Shown here: positions 49,945-57,913 of the stretch, piece after piece
Position numbering within the stretch: position 1 is the stretch's first letter
Layout of the letters: every line of letters starts with the position of its first letter
Origin: a virus
DNA: 64,000 nucleotides
Virus record (IMG/VR): IMGVR_UViG_3300045107_000039
Coordinates: 1-64,000 of that record
Reading direction: 5' to 3' (one strand)
Made by a program: the position numbers and the translations under genes
Notes under the pieces: model-generated
What the model was told of the DNA's origin: nothing
Database searches by the model: none
What the model saw: the letters and a program-made list of their open reading frames with translations, nothing else

Positions 49945-49963
49945 GCGGAGTTCCCAAAAGGAA

Positions 49964-49994
49964 GAACCCCCGGCATCACCGGGGGTTCTTTCGT
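49964..49994 (+). terminator. Terminator after the DUF2795 gene
   Basis: A perfect 10-bp stem GAACCCCCGG / CCGGGGGTTC with loop CATCA followed by TTTCGTTT, 20 bases after the stop codon. Convergent with the response-regulator gene. Confidence 0.85.
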
Positions 49995-50336
49995 TTAGTT
50001 CGTGACGGCCGGGAAGAGACGGGTGTAATCGACGGGTTTCTTGAACGCCTGATCGAAGCCGATCTCCTTCGCCTCGTTGCTGATGTCGTAGCCGCTCACC
50101 GCCACCATCAGCGTTTTGTAATGAGCGGGCTGGCAGCGGATTCGCTTACAAACCTCGGTGCCGGGGATGTCGGGAAGGCCAATGTCCACGATGAAGCAGT
50201 CAGGCACCACCGACTTCGCCAACTCCACAGCTTCCAGGCCCGTCTTCACCCTCGTGACTTGATGCCCGAGCATATCGAGAAGCATCATGCTGGAGTCGGC
50301 GATGTCGTCGTGGTCTTCTACAAGGACGATGTTCAT
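49995..50336 (-). CDS. Response regulator receiver protein
   Basis: 113 residues, ATG at 50336 overlapping the kinase stop. Canonical receiver: acidic pair ED (7-8), phosphoacceptor D51 (FIVDIGLPD), S81 switch and the conserved lysine K100 (FKKPVDY). No output domain is attached. It receives phosphate from the histidine kinase encoded just upstream and probably acts by direct protein contact. Confidence 0.9.
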   Translation of the reverse strand: MNIVLVEDHDDIADSSMMLLDMLGHQVTRVKTGLEAVELAKSVVPDCFIVDIGLPDIPGTEVCKRIRCQPAHYKTLMVAVSGYDISNEAKEIGFDQAFKKPVDYTRLFPAVTN

Positions 50337-51466
50337 GCTACCTCCGTGATTGGTATCGTGACCAGGAACTCAGCCCCTTGCTCGACGCCGTTGCTCTTAG
50401 CACTGACATGACCGCCATGAAGCTCGACAATCGCCCGGACCATCGCCAGTCCGACGCCCATACCGTCCGCCTTCTTGGCAGCACGTTCCGTTCGGACACA
50501 GAGTCCGAAGATGGTGTCCAGCTTCTCCGGCCCGATGCCGATGCCGTAATCTCGAACTGATAGGTGGAGTATACCACCCTCGCAGGTAACAGTAACTTCG
50601 ATTTTGCCGCCTTCGTGCCCATACTTCGCAGCATTGGTAAGCAGGTTGCTCACAACCTGAGCCATGCGCATCTCATCGGCAACAAAGCACAGGTCTTCCG
50701 GCGGTTGTTCGACACTCACCACGCACTTGTGCTTCTTGATGGTGGCTGCGGCGAGTTCCATCGCCCGCTCGATGATCTGACGGGCACACGTTTTGTCCTG
50801 CCTCAACTCCAGCCGACCCTGGACGGCACGAGCGACGTTGATGATGTCGTCCACCAGCCGGTTCAGGTGGTCGATCTGGTTCTCCAGTATCTTCATCCCG
50901 AGTTCCCGGCTCTTGGCCGAGTCCCGTTCCAGAAGTTGTTTTGCGTTGAAAACGGCGGCGAGTGGGTTGCGGAGTTCGTGGCCGAGGATCGCCAGGAAGT
51001 CGTCCTTCGCTTTTTGTTCGAAGACAAGATGCCCGTTCTGCTTCTCCAGGGCGTCGTTCTTCTGGGATAGCGTCTCGGTCCTCTCCCGTATCTCCCTCGG
51101 CGTCTGGATCATCTTGACGGCGAGTGGGTACATTCTGAACAGCAGGATGACTGTACTGAAGGAAACAACCCCGCAGACCAGCTTGATGATCCCGGCCAGC
51201 CTGTAGTTGGGCCAGTAGAAGAGGGCCACATCCATGAAGTGTGTCAGGCCGCACGACACGATGAAGTCACAGAAGGCGTAGAAGATCAGGGAGAACTTCA
51301 TCCCCGGTTTCGCCCGGACGAATTTCCAGATGAACAGGGGGATGAGGAGATATGAAACCCCGATCAGAATGTCAGAGACGTTATGCAGTGCGATCAACTC
51401 GTTCGTCCAGGCACCGCAGACTCGGCGAGGAACGAACCCAGAGACATCCGTGAAAACATCCCACAT
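50333..51466 (-). CDS. Ethylene-receptor-like sensor histidine kinase
   Basis: 377 residues, ATG at 51466. The N terminus has three membrane helices. The first two (VSDILIGVSYLLIPLFIWKF, AFCDFIVSCGLTHFMDVALF) match the ethylene-binding domain of plant ETR1-type and cyanobacterial receptors, with the equivalents of D25, Y32 and the copper ligands C65 and H69 (here D32, Y39, C72, H76). A coiled linker leads to a histidine kinase: LGHELRNPL (H163), N278, DYGIGIG (306-312) and GMGVGL (335-340). It would sense ethylene or another copper-bound ligand and phosphorylate the adjacent receiver. Phage-borne two-component systems are rare. Confidence 0.88.
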   Translation of the reverse strand: MWDVFTDVSGFVPRRVCGAWTNELIALHNVSDILIGVSYLLIPLFIWKFVRAKPGMKFSLIFYAFCDFIVSCGLTHFMDVALFYWPNYRLAGIIKLVCGVVSFSTVILLFRMYPLAVKMIQTPREIRERTETLSQKNDALEKQNGHLVFEQKAKDDFLAILGHELRNPLAAVFNAKQLLERDSAKSRELGMKILENQIDHLNRLVDDIINVARAVQGRLELRQDKTCARQIIERAMELAAATIKKHKCVVSVEQPPEDLCFVADEMRMAQVVSNLLTNAAKYGHEGGKIEVTVTCEGGILHLSVRDYGIGIGPEKLDTIFGLCVRTERAAKKADGMGVGLAMVRAIVELHGGHVSAKSNGVEQGAEFLVTIPITEVA

Positions 51467-51528
51467 CTTCGGAACCCAAAGTGCGTTATGGCGGGGGCGA
51501 GATAGTCATCGAGTGTTCTCATAACGAT

Positions 51529-51568
51529 ACACCCCAGCCGGACAAGGGTCAACGGCTGGGGTGTTTTT
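51529..51568 (+). terminator. Long-stem hairpin with U-run (plus-oriented)
   Basis: A perfect 12-bp stem ACACCCCAGCCG / CGGCTGGGGTGT with a 12-base loop, followed by TTTTT on the plus strand. It lies between two minus-strand genes, and no plus-strand gene ends there, so its real orientation or function is unclear. Confidence 0.55.
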
Positions 51569-51591
51569 GGGTCACAAATTTTGTTCTGGCC

Positions 51592-52326
51592 TTACTTGCC
51601 GAACACGAAGTCCAGCACCGGGGCGGCGACGGACTGGTTTTCGACCTCAAGGTTGTTCGCCTCTTCACGGGCGAACTTGACCGCCTCTTGGAGCTTGGCG
51701 ACCCGCTCCAGCATCTCGTTCTTCTTCTTGACCTGGATCGCACCCGAGAACTTGATCGTGGCCCACTCGCCCACCTTCACGTCCTCAGTATAGACATCGA
51801 CCTGGGCCGGGTGCTTGTCCGTGGCCGCAGCCTTGACGTGGTTCCGCATGACCTTCTTGGTCTTGTTCGTGCGGGACTCCTCGGACTGGAAGGCGTCGGC
51901 CTCCTGGGAGAAGTTCCACTTTTCGGCCGAGTCGAGCGTCGGCAGCTTGGACACGAACGTGTGCAGGTCGGTCAACTGCTTCTCAAGGAACAGCAGGTGA
52001 GTCACCGGCACCTTGAGCAACAGAACCTTCCCGTCCACCTTCACGTCGGCGACGGCCTTGCAGTTCGCCCAATCCTGGGTTGCGGTCACGTCCCAGAGTT
52101 CCGTAAGAGCCTCACGGACTTCCCGAACGGCGTCCTGCACCTTGTACTGAACGAGCTTCTTTTCCGGCGGGAACGTCTCGCCGTCCTCGTCGGACGGGCG
52201 GTAGGTCCGGGAGATGCCCTCGAACAAGGTCGGCTTCTGGAGGTTGTGGTAAACGTCCGTGACCTGCTTCTGGGTCTTGGTCTTCTTGCCGTTGACGACG
52301 GCGATGATCTGGTTCAGCTTTGCCAT
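51592..52326 (-). CDS. Hypothetical protein
   Basis: 244 residues, ATG at 52326. Helical-rich: KLNQIIAVVNGKKTKTQKQV, VQDAVREVREALTELWDVTA, then EWATIKFSGAIQVKKKNEML and a long terminal coiled helix (RVAKLQEAVKFAREEANNLE). No known catalytic pattern. Could be a scaffold or nucleoid-like protein. Confidence 0.55.
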   Translation of the reverse strand: MAKLNQIIAVVNGKKTKTQKQVTDVYHNLQKPTLFEGISRTYRPSDEDGETFPPEKKLVQYKVQDAVREVREALTELWDVTATQDWANCKAVADVKVDGKVLLLKVPVTHLLFLEKQLTDLHTFVSKLPTLDSAEKWNFSQEADAFQSEESRTNKTKKVMRNHVKAAATDKHPAQVDVYTEDVKVGEWATIKFSGAIQVKKKNEMLERVAKLQEAVKFAREEANNLEVENQSVAAPVLDFVFGK

Positions 52327-52394
52327 GTTACACTTCCTTGTGTTTCGTTACTTTCAACTTGAGTTGTGTAATAAACCAGAAGCGTAACAAGAAG

Positions 52395-52874
52395 TCAAGA
52401 GAGAAACTTCAAAATTAGCCACGCCTCTTCCGGGCCGTAGTTCACCCGCTCGACCGGCTCCCAGCCCCATCTCTTCCACAACACCCAAGTCCCACGCACG
52501 GCAGTACCTACGCCGACCCGCAGGCCGAGTTCCCTCGCCTGGGTTTCGTAACTTGACAAAAGCTCTTGCGCAATTCCTTTTCCACGGTATGATGGAAGTA
52601 TGCAGATGTCGTGGCTGTACATGACCGTCGGCTGCTGGTTGTTGAGCCAGCAGTCCTCCCGGTCGAGCGGGTAGGAGCGGACCTTGTTCCACGGCCAGAA
52701 CAGGTAGTAAGCGACGAGCTTGCCGTCCTCCTCCCACCCGATGCAGCCCGGCGAGTAGTTGTGCAGCTTAGTCATGACGTTGGTGCGAGTCTCCCAATAC
52801 TCGGGGTTGGGGTAGCACTGCTGGCAGATGCCCAGAACGGCGTCAACGTGGTTTTCGGTGAGTTGGGTCAGCAT
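52395..52874 (-). CDS. GNAT family N-acetyltransferase
   Basis: 159 residues, ATG at 52874. The GNAT acetyl-CoA-binding motif is CILPSYRGKGIAQELLSSYE (R97-G98-K99-G100), with the beta bulge segment VAYYLFWPW before and the C-terminal strand WGWEPVERVNY after. Substrate could be a host protein, tRNA or antibiotic; nothing in the sequence decides. It lies upstream of the structured RNA on the opposite strand. Confidence 0.85.
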   Translation of the reverse strand: MLTQLTENHVDAVLGICQQCYPNPEYWETRTNVMTKLHNYSPGCIGWEEDGKLVAYYLFWPWNKVRSYPLDREDCWLNNQQPTVMYSHDICILPSYRGKGIAQELLSSYETQARELGLRVGVGTAVRGTWVLWKRWGWEPVERVNYGPEEAWLILKFLS

Positions 52875-52889
52875 ATTTTGAAAGTAGTG

Positions 52890-52917
52890 TTGACGGGGCC
52901 GATTTGTTGTTTAAGAT
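52890..52917 (+). promoter_or_regulatory. Promoter of the structured RNA locus
   Basis: TTGACG (52890-52895), 16 bases, TAAGAT (52912-52917). The same -10 and spacing occurs at 63329 (TTGACA-N16-TAAGAT). Transcription would start near 52923. Confidence 0.7.
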
Positions 52918-53240
52918 GTCTGGGAACTGTGCGCCCGAAGCCCCGGCCGAGTAGCCGCCAGGGGGTGGGCGAAGAAAAACCTTAGCGACCCTTCGGGGAC
53001 CAGGGTAGTTGTAACCAGACGACTCAGACCCAATCGCCGGGTGGAGGTATTCCGACTCCGCACCCCTTAATGCCGTAAATGCACGCCTAGTCAATCGGGG
53101 TAGCGTGCAGCGGAGAAGGTTTGGAAACCCAAACACAACAGCTACTTAAAACCACTTGACTGTGGAAGTACGACGCCATGCGCACTTTACTGAGTGCATG
53201 GGTCATAGTCGAGGCTGCGCCCTACCGGGCGCTCTCTATT
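52918..53240 (+). ncRNA. Structured noncoding RNA of unrecognised family
   Basis: About 320 bases with no plausible protein gene and a promoter in front. Consecutive stems: nested GCCC/GGGC with CCCC/GGGG and GGC/GCC (52933-52970), CCC-TTCG-GGG with a UUCG loop (52989-52998), GGGTGGAG / CTCC..ACCC (53039-53065), a 7-bp TGCACGC / GCGTGCA stem (53080-53109), GTTTGG-AAAC-CCAAAC (53119-53134), CCAT..GCAC / GTGCATGG (53176-53201) and GCGCCC-TACC-GGGCGC (53217-53232), the last followed by a U/A-rich run. It does not show conserved elements of RNase P RNA, tmRNA, SRP RNA or group I introns. Function unknown. Confidence 0.65.
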
Positions 53241-53301
53241 ATAACAGATAGAGATTTAGTCTTTACTATGATCTGTTGTCTTTCACCTTACGGCCCCTGG
53301 T

Positions 53302-53640
53302 ATGCGCACAGCGATCCACCCCGACTTTTCCTGCGACCTGACCACCCCCGAACAACTACTCGTTCGGTCGATCTGGGGCGGCGTCGAAGACCCCATCCAG
53401 CACGACAGCCCGATCTGGGCGAATGACTTTGGTGAATACGAACCCGTCACCCCCGGCGTCCTGATCTGCTACCTGCGGAACGAGGAGATTTGCCAGGAGT
53501 GGCCCTGCACCCTCATCAACCACATCCGCTTCCTGCTCGAAGAACTGCCGGAAAACATACAAGCCCTCGCCCGGACGTGTTGGTACTTCTGGGAGAGGAC
53601 TTGTAGGCCAAAGGTGAATTGGAAGAGAGACGGGTTTTAG
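53302..53640 (+). CDS. Hypothetical protein
   Basis: 112 residues, ATG at 53302, no clear ribosome site. Sequence of mixed fold with several Trp/Cys (VLICYLRNEEICQEWPCTLI, LARTCWYFWERTC). The last codons overlap a convergent gene. Possibly a small alpha/beta enzyme, not assignable. Confidence 0.5.
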   Translation: MRTAIHPDFSCDLTTPEQLLVRSIWGGVEDPIQHDSPIWANDFGEYEPVTPGVLICYLRNEEICQEWPCTLINHIRFLLEELPENIQALARTCWYFWERTCRPKVNWKRDGF

Positions 53641-54059
53641 CGAAGGCTCTTGACGTTCGCCGTGGCGTGGTTGTCGTGAGCCGAAACGTTCCGGTTGCCG
53701 AGCCAGCCAGCATTGCCGGACTGCTTGATCGCCAAGTCGGTCGGGTCGTAGATTCCCAGCTTCTTAATCAACCCGTCTACGTTCACACCCATCCCTTCCA
53801 GGTTGTTCCGGTGCTTCTGGAGGAAGCGGAACACGTCGTTCTGATTCTGCTTGACCCACATGTAATCCTTCGGGTCCACGCCTTTAGTGAACATCTTGAG
53901 CATCTGCTGGGCGACCGGACCCTCCGGGGTGGCCGACAGCTTCTTCAGGTAGCCGACCCACTCCGGCCCGCCCATCCCCAGGGCACCGGCGATCTTGCCG
54001 AAAATCTCGTTGAACACCCGCTGGTCGTTCTCGATAAGGAACTCATTGAAATCCCGCAT
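53637..54059 (-). CDS. Hypothetical helical protein
   Basis: 140 residues from the ATG at 54059 (site GGAG). Helical: MRDFNEFLIENDQRVFNEIF, GPEWVGYLKKLSATPEGPVA and DVFRFLQKHRNNLEGMGVNV. The C-terminal tail is Asn/Ala/His-rich. No family recognised; slightly reminiscent of small phage proteins with a DNA-binding role. Confidence 0.5.
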   Translation of the reverse strand: MRDFNEFLIENDQRVFNEIFGKIAGALGMGGPEWVGYLKKLSATPEGPVAQQMLKMFTKGVDPKDYMWVKQNQNDVFRFLQKHRNNLEGMGVNVDGLIKKLGIYDPTDLAIKQSGNAGWLGNRNVSAHDNHATANVKSLR

Positions 54060-54154
54060 TTGTTTCTCCAATACGAACTCCTAATATCTAGCCTCAGCGG
54101 GTGTTGTTTGTGACGAAAACCCATTCAGGTCAGCCCTGAACCGGGCGGTTTGAT

Positions 54155-54183
54155 TTGACACCAGCGGGAGTGGGCTGTATCTT
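54155..54183 (+). promoter_or_regulatory. Candidate promoter for the 54222 operon
   Basis: TTGACA (54155-54160), 17 bases, TATCTT (54178-54183). It precedes the ATG at 54222 by about 40 bases, with GAGGAGAG in between. Likely drives the plus-strand run of genes to about 57.5 kb. Confidence 0.7.
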
Positions 54184-54221
54184 AACCCTGCCTAGACGGC
54201 ACTAACCACACGAGGAGAGAA

Positions 54222-54560
54222 ATGGCAACCAAGCTCACCAAGCCCGTTGTGCGGGAACTGACGGTCGAAGACATCAACGGGTGCAAGGGTGACGTGTGCG
54301 TCACCGTGTCCGAGGCCGGTGTCGCCTTCCACAAGGGCAAGCGGAAGCTCCCGGTCATCCCGTGGAGCGAGATCACCAAGCTCGCCACCCTGCCGACCAA
54401 CATTCCGGCCAAGTTCAGCGGCAACAAGATCGGTTGGTTGGTAGAATTGTCCTCGGGCAAAGAGGACAAGCCCGCCGCCACCCCCACGCCCACAACCGCT
54501 CCCCCGGACGCCACTGTGGAGGAGAAGACCGATGCCGTCGAACCCGCTGCCGCTGAGTGA
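54222..54560 (+). CDS. Hypothetical protein with Pro/Thr-rich tail
   Basis: 112 residues, ATG at 54222. The N-terminal 80 residues form a compact beta fold (CVTVSEAGVAFHKGKRKLPV, TLPTNIPAKFSGNKIGWLVE); the last 35 are Pro/Thr/Ala/Glu-rich and disordered. Its last nine codons overlap the next gene. No family recognised. Confidence 0.5.
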   Translation: MATKLTKPVVRELTVEDINGCKGDVCVTVSEAGVAFHKGKRKLPVIPWSEITKLATLPTNIPAKFSGNKIGWLVELSSGKEDKPAATPTPTTAPPDATVEEKTDAVEPAAAE

Positions 54561-54978
54561 GATTCTGCCTGCCGTCATACCCTGGGCCGAGGCCAACCGA
54601 GCCAACGTCCTCGCCCACGGCAGAGAACTCACCCCGGACGAGACTGCGTTTGCGTCCAAAATCGGAATCCTACGCCCCGATCTCGTTCGTGTGCTAACTG
54701 TAGCACAGATGCCCCCACCGCCGGAAGGGCTGGAGCTACTGAGTAAAGACCTGCTCGACATCGAGATGGCTGCCGGACTTACCCTCGGGTACGGCATCCT
54801 GATTACTGAAGGACACGAAACGCCCCGGCTCATTCGCCACGAACTCGGGCACGTCCTTCAGGTCGAAAGGGTGGGCGACATGATGACGTTCCTGGCCCTC
54901 TACCTGGAACAAGTTCTGCACTACGGCTACCACCAAGCCCCGTTCGAGGTTGAAGCCGTGAACTACGAAAGCGAGTGA
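54532..54978 (+). CDS. Zincin metalloprotease
   Basis: 148 residues, ATG at 54532. PRLIRHELGHVLQVERVG carries HExxH (H103, E104, H107), with conserved downstream acidic and aromatic helix (LYLEQVLHYGYHQAPFE). A short, minimal metallopeptidase; fourth zincin of the window. Overlaps the preceding gene by 29 bases. Target unknown. Confidence 0.75.
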   Translation: MPSNPLPLSEILPAVIPWAEANRANVLAHGRELTPDETAFASKIGILRPDLVRVLTVAQMPPPPEGLELLSKDLLDIEMAAGLTLGYGILITEGHETPRLIRHELGHVLQVERVGDMMTFLALYLEQVLHYGYHQAPFEVEAVNYESE

Positions 54979-54981
54979 GTC

Positions 54982-55218
54982 ATGAAGATCGTGGAAGGAC
55001 CGAACCTGAACGGCTGGCTCGTCATCGGCTTCGTGCTGATGTTGTCCATCGTCAAGCTCAGCTTCCTCCCGATCCTCTACTTCCTCGCCGTCGTCGCACT
55101 CCTCACCCCGGCCTGCTTCCTGTTACACCGCTTGGACAGGCGGGCCGGGCTGAGGATGCTCGAAGAGTTCCCGCACGACCCCTACATCCAGAAGAAGTAC
55201 GCCAAGTACCGCACATGA
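54982..55218 (+). CDS. Small membrane protein
   Basis: 78 residues, ATG at 54982, 3 bases after the zincin stop. Two hydrophobic helices (WLVIGFVLMLSIVKLSFLPI, YFLAVVALLTPACFLLHRL) followed by a basic C terminus ending KKYAKYRT. Orientation not determinable. Could be a holin-like or anti-defence membrane protein; no further evidence. Confidence 0.55.
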   Translation: MKIVEGPNLNGWLVIGFVLMLSIVKLSFLPILYFLAVVALLTPACFLLHRLDRRAGLRMLEEFPHDPYIQKKYAKYRT

Positions 55219-55277
55219 CTCACTACTCATACGCTGCGGCTCGTGCCCTCTGGCTCAACGCTCACCGGGAGACATAC

Positions 55278-57161
55278 ATGAACGACGACCCCAAGAAAAC
55301 AACCAGCATCCCCATGTCCGACATCAAGCGGGCCTACGGCGAAGCCGTCGAGGCTGCCGATGCCGTCGCCGAACCCACTGTCATTGGTGAAGACGGCAAG
55401 GTCGTTGACAAGAAGATGTTCGACATCAACAACCTGAAGGGGCAGACCATCCGCTTCCTCCCGCCCATCGCAGGCCGGGAAACCCTGCGGCACCGCCTCG
55501 GCGTCATGGACAAGGTGATGGAGCGGACGAAGGAAGTCGCCGAAGCCAACCAGATGCTCGTCGAAGTCGGCTTCCTCGAAGAACAATGTGACGCCATCCG
55601 CAAGGCGATCTGCAAGAAGCAAGAGAAGAAGATCGAGGCGTACAAGCGGCAGTTCACCGCCCTCTCCATTCACAGCGGCAAGGACGCATGGCCGTTCCGC
55701 ATCGAAGAGGCGTGGCTGACCATCTGCAATCTCTTCACCAAGCCGAACCCCCTGGAACCGCAGGAATACTTCGTCTTCCACGAAGGCGACAGCATCTATA
55801 TGAAGAAGGCCACGGAGGCACGCAAGGAGGCGATGCAGAAGGCGTGTGCCGACATGGCCGACCTTCTGGACATCCCGGAAGCCAAGACCGTCACCTGCGT
55901 CAAGCCGTCCCCGGAAAGCCAGCAGTTCCGGGTCATGCACGGCGTCAGTGAAGGCATCCATCCGGTGATGAAGAAGGAGTACATGCGAACCGTCAAGCTG
56001 ATGCAGGAGCCGCTTCCCGCCAGCCTGGAGTACATGGAGAAGCTGCGAGGCGGGGAGATCAGGGAACGTAACCTCTACGCCGTCGGGGATTACGTCGAAA
56101 TCCTCAACGGCGAACACAAGGGCGAACACGGCCAGATCGCCGCCATCGACGACGGCAAGACGTGGCCCGCCTTCGGCCCGAAGCGGTTCGCCATCAACCT
56201 CTGCAACTACATGATGAAGTCCGTAACTTGTCACGAATGTCAAGTTACGAAACTCCCTGTAGCGACGGAGTTCCAGCGATACGACCGGGTGATCCTGCGG
56301 CACGGGTCGAGCAAGGGGCAGGAGGGCACCGTCGTCAGCGTCGGCAAGAAGAAGGACGATTGGGTGTTCGTGATGCTCGACAACCAAGCCGCTCACGAAG
56401 AACCGTGCGGGTTTGACGCCTTCAAGCTGGCGATCACCAACCGGCCGAACATGCCGAAGCTGAACGACGAAGTAACGTACTTCGCCGACGGCATGGAGTA
56501 CAAGGACCGGAAGGGTAAGATCACAAAGGAATTCCTGGGCGGCGACATCCTCGTGGAGTTCACCGACGGGCCGGGCCACGCCCGAGTCGTCATGGGCGAC
56601 ATCACCCGACTCATGACCTGGAAGGGCAAGGATGATGGCGTCATCGAGAGGAAGTCGCACACCGGCTTCCCGGTCTTCGACGAGTTCCTGAAGAACAAGC
56701 CGGAAGCCGCCGGGTCGATGTACGACATCCTGGCCGAGCCGGTCGTGAAGTGGCACGATGTCAAGTTCGGCGAACTGACGAACCTGCCGCCCGGCGTGCA
56801 GCCCATCGTCATGCCGGAACACTACCCGGCGAACAGCCCGACGAAGGTGGTCCCGGCCGAAGCCCTGAAGACGAAGATTCCGCTGGAGAAGGGGTTGAAC
56901 ATCATCGACGGCAAGCACGTCGAACCGACCCAGGCCGATATCGCACAGATGGTCGGCCGGGCGGACCGCAGCAAGTCGCCGACGGTCATCATCGACTACT
57001 GCGAGGGCTACAAGGGGAAGGACGTGGAAGTCCTCGGCGAAGTGACCATCGACACTCGTGGCATCGCCGCCATCGAGCAGATCGCCGACGCCACGGACGA
57101 GTGCAAGTGCCCGAACCTGTTCTTGCAGGGCCACCTGCCGGGCTGCAAACACAAGAAATAA
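55278..57161 (+). CDS. Large multi-KOW protein
   Basis: 627 residues from the ATG at 55278 (GGGAG 6 bases upstream); an ATG at 55215 that overlaps the preceding stop is an alternative (648 residues). The N-terminal half is helical (VMDKVMERTKEVAEANQMLV, EEQCDAIRKAICKKQEKKIE). Three SH3/KOW-like segments follow: GDYVEILNGEHKGEHGQIAA, YDRVILRHGSSKGQEGTVVS and LNDEVTYFADGMEYKDRKGK. A CHEC and a CKCP-type Cys pair and a C-terminal CKHKK are present. KOW domains bind RNA, DNA or polymerases (NusG/Spt5), so a transcription-linked role is possible, not proven. Confidence 0.6.
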   Translation: MNDDPKKTTSIPMSDIKRAYGEAVEAADAVAEPTVIGEDGKVVDKKMFDINNLKGQTIRFLPPIAGRETLRHRLGVMDKVMERTKEVAEANQMLVEVGFLEEQCDAIRKAICKKQEKKIEAYKRQFTALSIHSGKDAWPFRIEEAWLTICNLFTKPNPLEPQEYFVFHEGDSIYMKKATEARKEAMQKACADMADLLDIPEAKTVTCVKPSPESQQFRVMHGVSEGIHPVMKKEYMRTVKLMQEPLPASLEYMEKLRGGEIRERNLYAVGDYVEILNGEHKGEHGQIAAIDDGKTWPAFGPKRFAINLCNYMMKSVTCHECQVTKLPVATEFQRYDRVILRHGSSKGQEGTVVSVGKKKDDWVFVMLDNQAAHEEPCGFDAFKLAITNRPNMPKLNDEVTYFADGMEYKDRKGKITKEFLGGDILVEFTDGPGHARVVMGDITRLMTWKGKDDGVIERKSHTGFPVFDEFLKNKPEAAGSMYDILAEPVVKWHDVKFGELTNLPPGVQPIVMPEHYPANSPTKVVPAEALKTKIPLEKGLNIIDGKHVEPTQADIAQMVGRADRSKSPTVIIDYCEGYKGKDVEVLGEVTIDTRGIAAIEQIADATDECKCPNLFLQGHLPGCKHKK

Positions 57162-57218
57162 CTTGCCCCAGACGGCAGCCGGTGGTAGAACAAGTTTCGC
57201 CCTTTCAGGAGAGCGAAC

Positions 57219-57389
57219 ATGGACTTCAACGACTGGCTGCTCGTCTGGCCGATCCTCTGCATCGTGATGTTCGTGTGGACGTTCATCATTGTCGCAAAGT
57301 CCTGGCTCGGTGCCAACCAGACCGAGCCGCTACGCATGAGGAACTACAGTGGCTCAAGCACACAAGATTATTATCAACTACGACGATGA
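57219..57389 (+). CDS. Tiny membrane protein
   Basis: 56 residues, ATG at 57219 behind AGGAGAG. One long hydrophobic helix (LLVWPILCIVMFVWTFIIVA) then a polar tail. Overlaps the next gene by 41 bases. Small phage membrane proteins of this type often affect lysis or superinfection; function unknown. Confidence 0.5.
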   Translation: MDFNDWLLVWPILCIVMFVWTFIIVAKSWLGANQTEPLRMRNYSGSSTQDYYQLRR

Positions 57390-57537
57390 CGCCCTCGCCA
57401 TCATCGACAAGTTCAACGCCGTCCTCCGCTCGTTCGGCCTGAACGTGGTGGACACGACGAAGGACGATGACGTGAACCTCAGCGTCATCGTGACCGACGG
57501 CTTTGTCCACCAAGACACGAAGCTCTGGGGCCAGTGA
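57349..57537 (+). CDS. Small hypothetical protein, GTG start
   Basis: 62 residues, GTG at 57349 with GAGGA 6 bases upstream. Alpha/beta pattern (KIIINYDDDALAIIDKFNAV, LRSFGLNVVDTTKDDDVNLS). Ends in an ATG overlap with the next gene. Unknown. Confidence 0.5.
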   Translation: MAQAHKIIINYDDDALAIIDKFNAVLRSFGLNVVDTTKDDDVNLSVIVTDGFVHQDTKLWGQ

Positions 57538-57704
57538 TGCCGTTCCCCTGGTCCGCTTGGCTCGCCTCCCTCGACGGCAATCTGCTGCCGCTCCTCGTTA
57601 CAATCGGCTTCCAGGCGGTATACTACTTCTACGGCCTCTACCGCTTACTCAGCGGTAAGGGGCCGTTGCCCACATTAGACAACCCCGACGTGCCCGATAT
57701 ATAA
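57537..57704 (+). CDS. Tiny membrane protein
   Basis: 55 residues, ATG at 57537 sharing one base with the previous stop. N-terminal hydrophobic helix (WLASLDGNLLPLLVTIGFQA, then VYYFYGLYRLL) and a Pro/Asp-rich tail. No recognised family. Confidence 0.5.
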   Translation: MPFPWSAWLASLDGNLLPLLVTIGFQAVYYFYGLYRLLSGKGPLPTLDNPDVPDI

Positions 57705-57708
57705 GGGC

Positions 57709-57882
57709 ATGAGCAAGACCCAACCCAAGACCCGCCAAGACTGCGTGGCCCTCTGTAAACAGTACGGCTTTGGCCTCGACGCCTTCCTCAAAGAGAACAC
57801 CCGCCCCGACTGGACGAAGGTCTACCGGGAAATCCTACTCCGAGTCGGTGCCTCAAATTACGGCCGACGAGTCAGCGGGTAA
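57709..57882 (+). CDS. Small hypothetical protein
   Basis: 57 residues, ATG at 57709. Basic N terminus (MSKTQPKTRQDCVALCKQYG) and a helical C terminus (DWTKVYREILLRVGASNYG). Two Cys. Unrecognised; too short for standard ORF-length cut-offs but well spaced and with consistent codon use. Confidence 0.45.
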   Translation: MSKTQPKTRQDCVALCKQYGFGLDAFLKENTRPDWTKVYREILLRVGASNYGRRVSG

Positions 57883-57913
57883 AATGTAACTTGACGTAAC
57901 TTGACACGAGGTA

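Noticed and set aside
52843-53136. Minus-strand ORF over the structured RNA (97 codons)
   Set aside because: It crosses strong RNA stems, has no ribosome site and reads as Pro/Arg/Ser-rich shadow translation.
52918-53240. tmRNA, RNase P RNA or group I intron
   Set aside because: No CCA end, tag ORF, conserved RNase P motifs or intron P7 core could be recognised.
54975-57161. A single long ORF of 728 codons
   Set aside because: The first 80 codons are an out-of-frame reading of a clear two-helix membrane protein gene (54982-55218). The Met at 55278 has a ribosome site, so the gene starts there (or at 55215).
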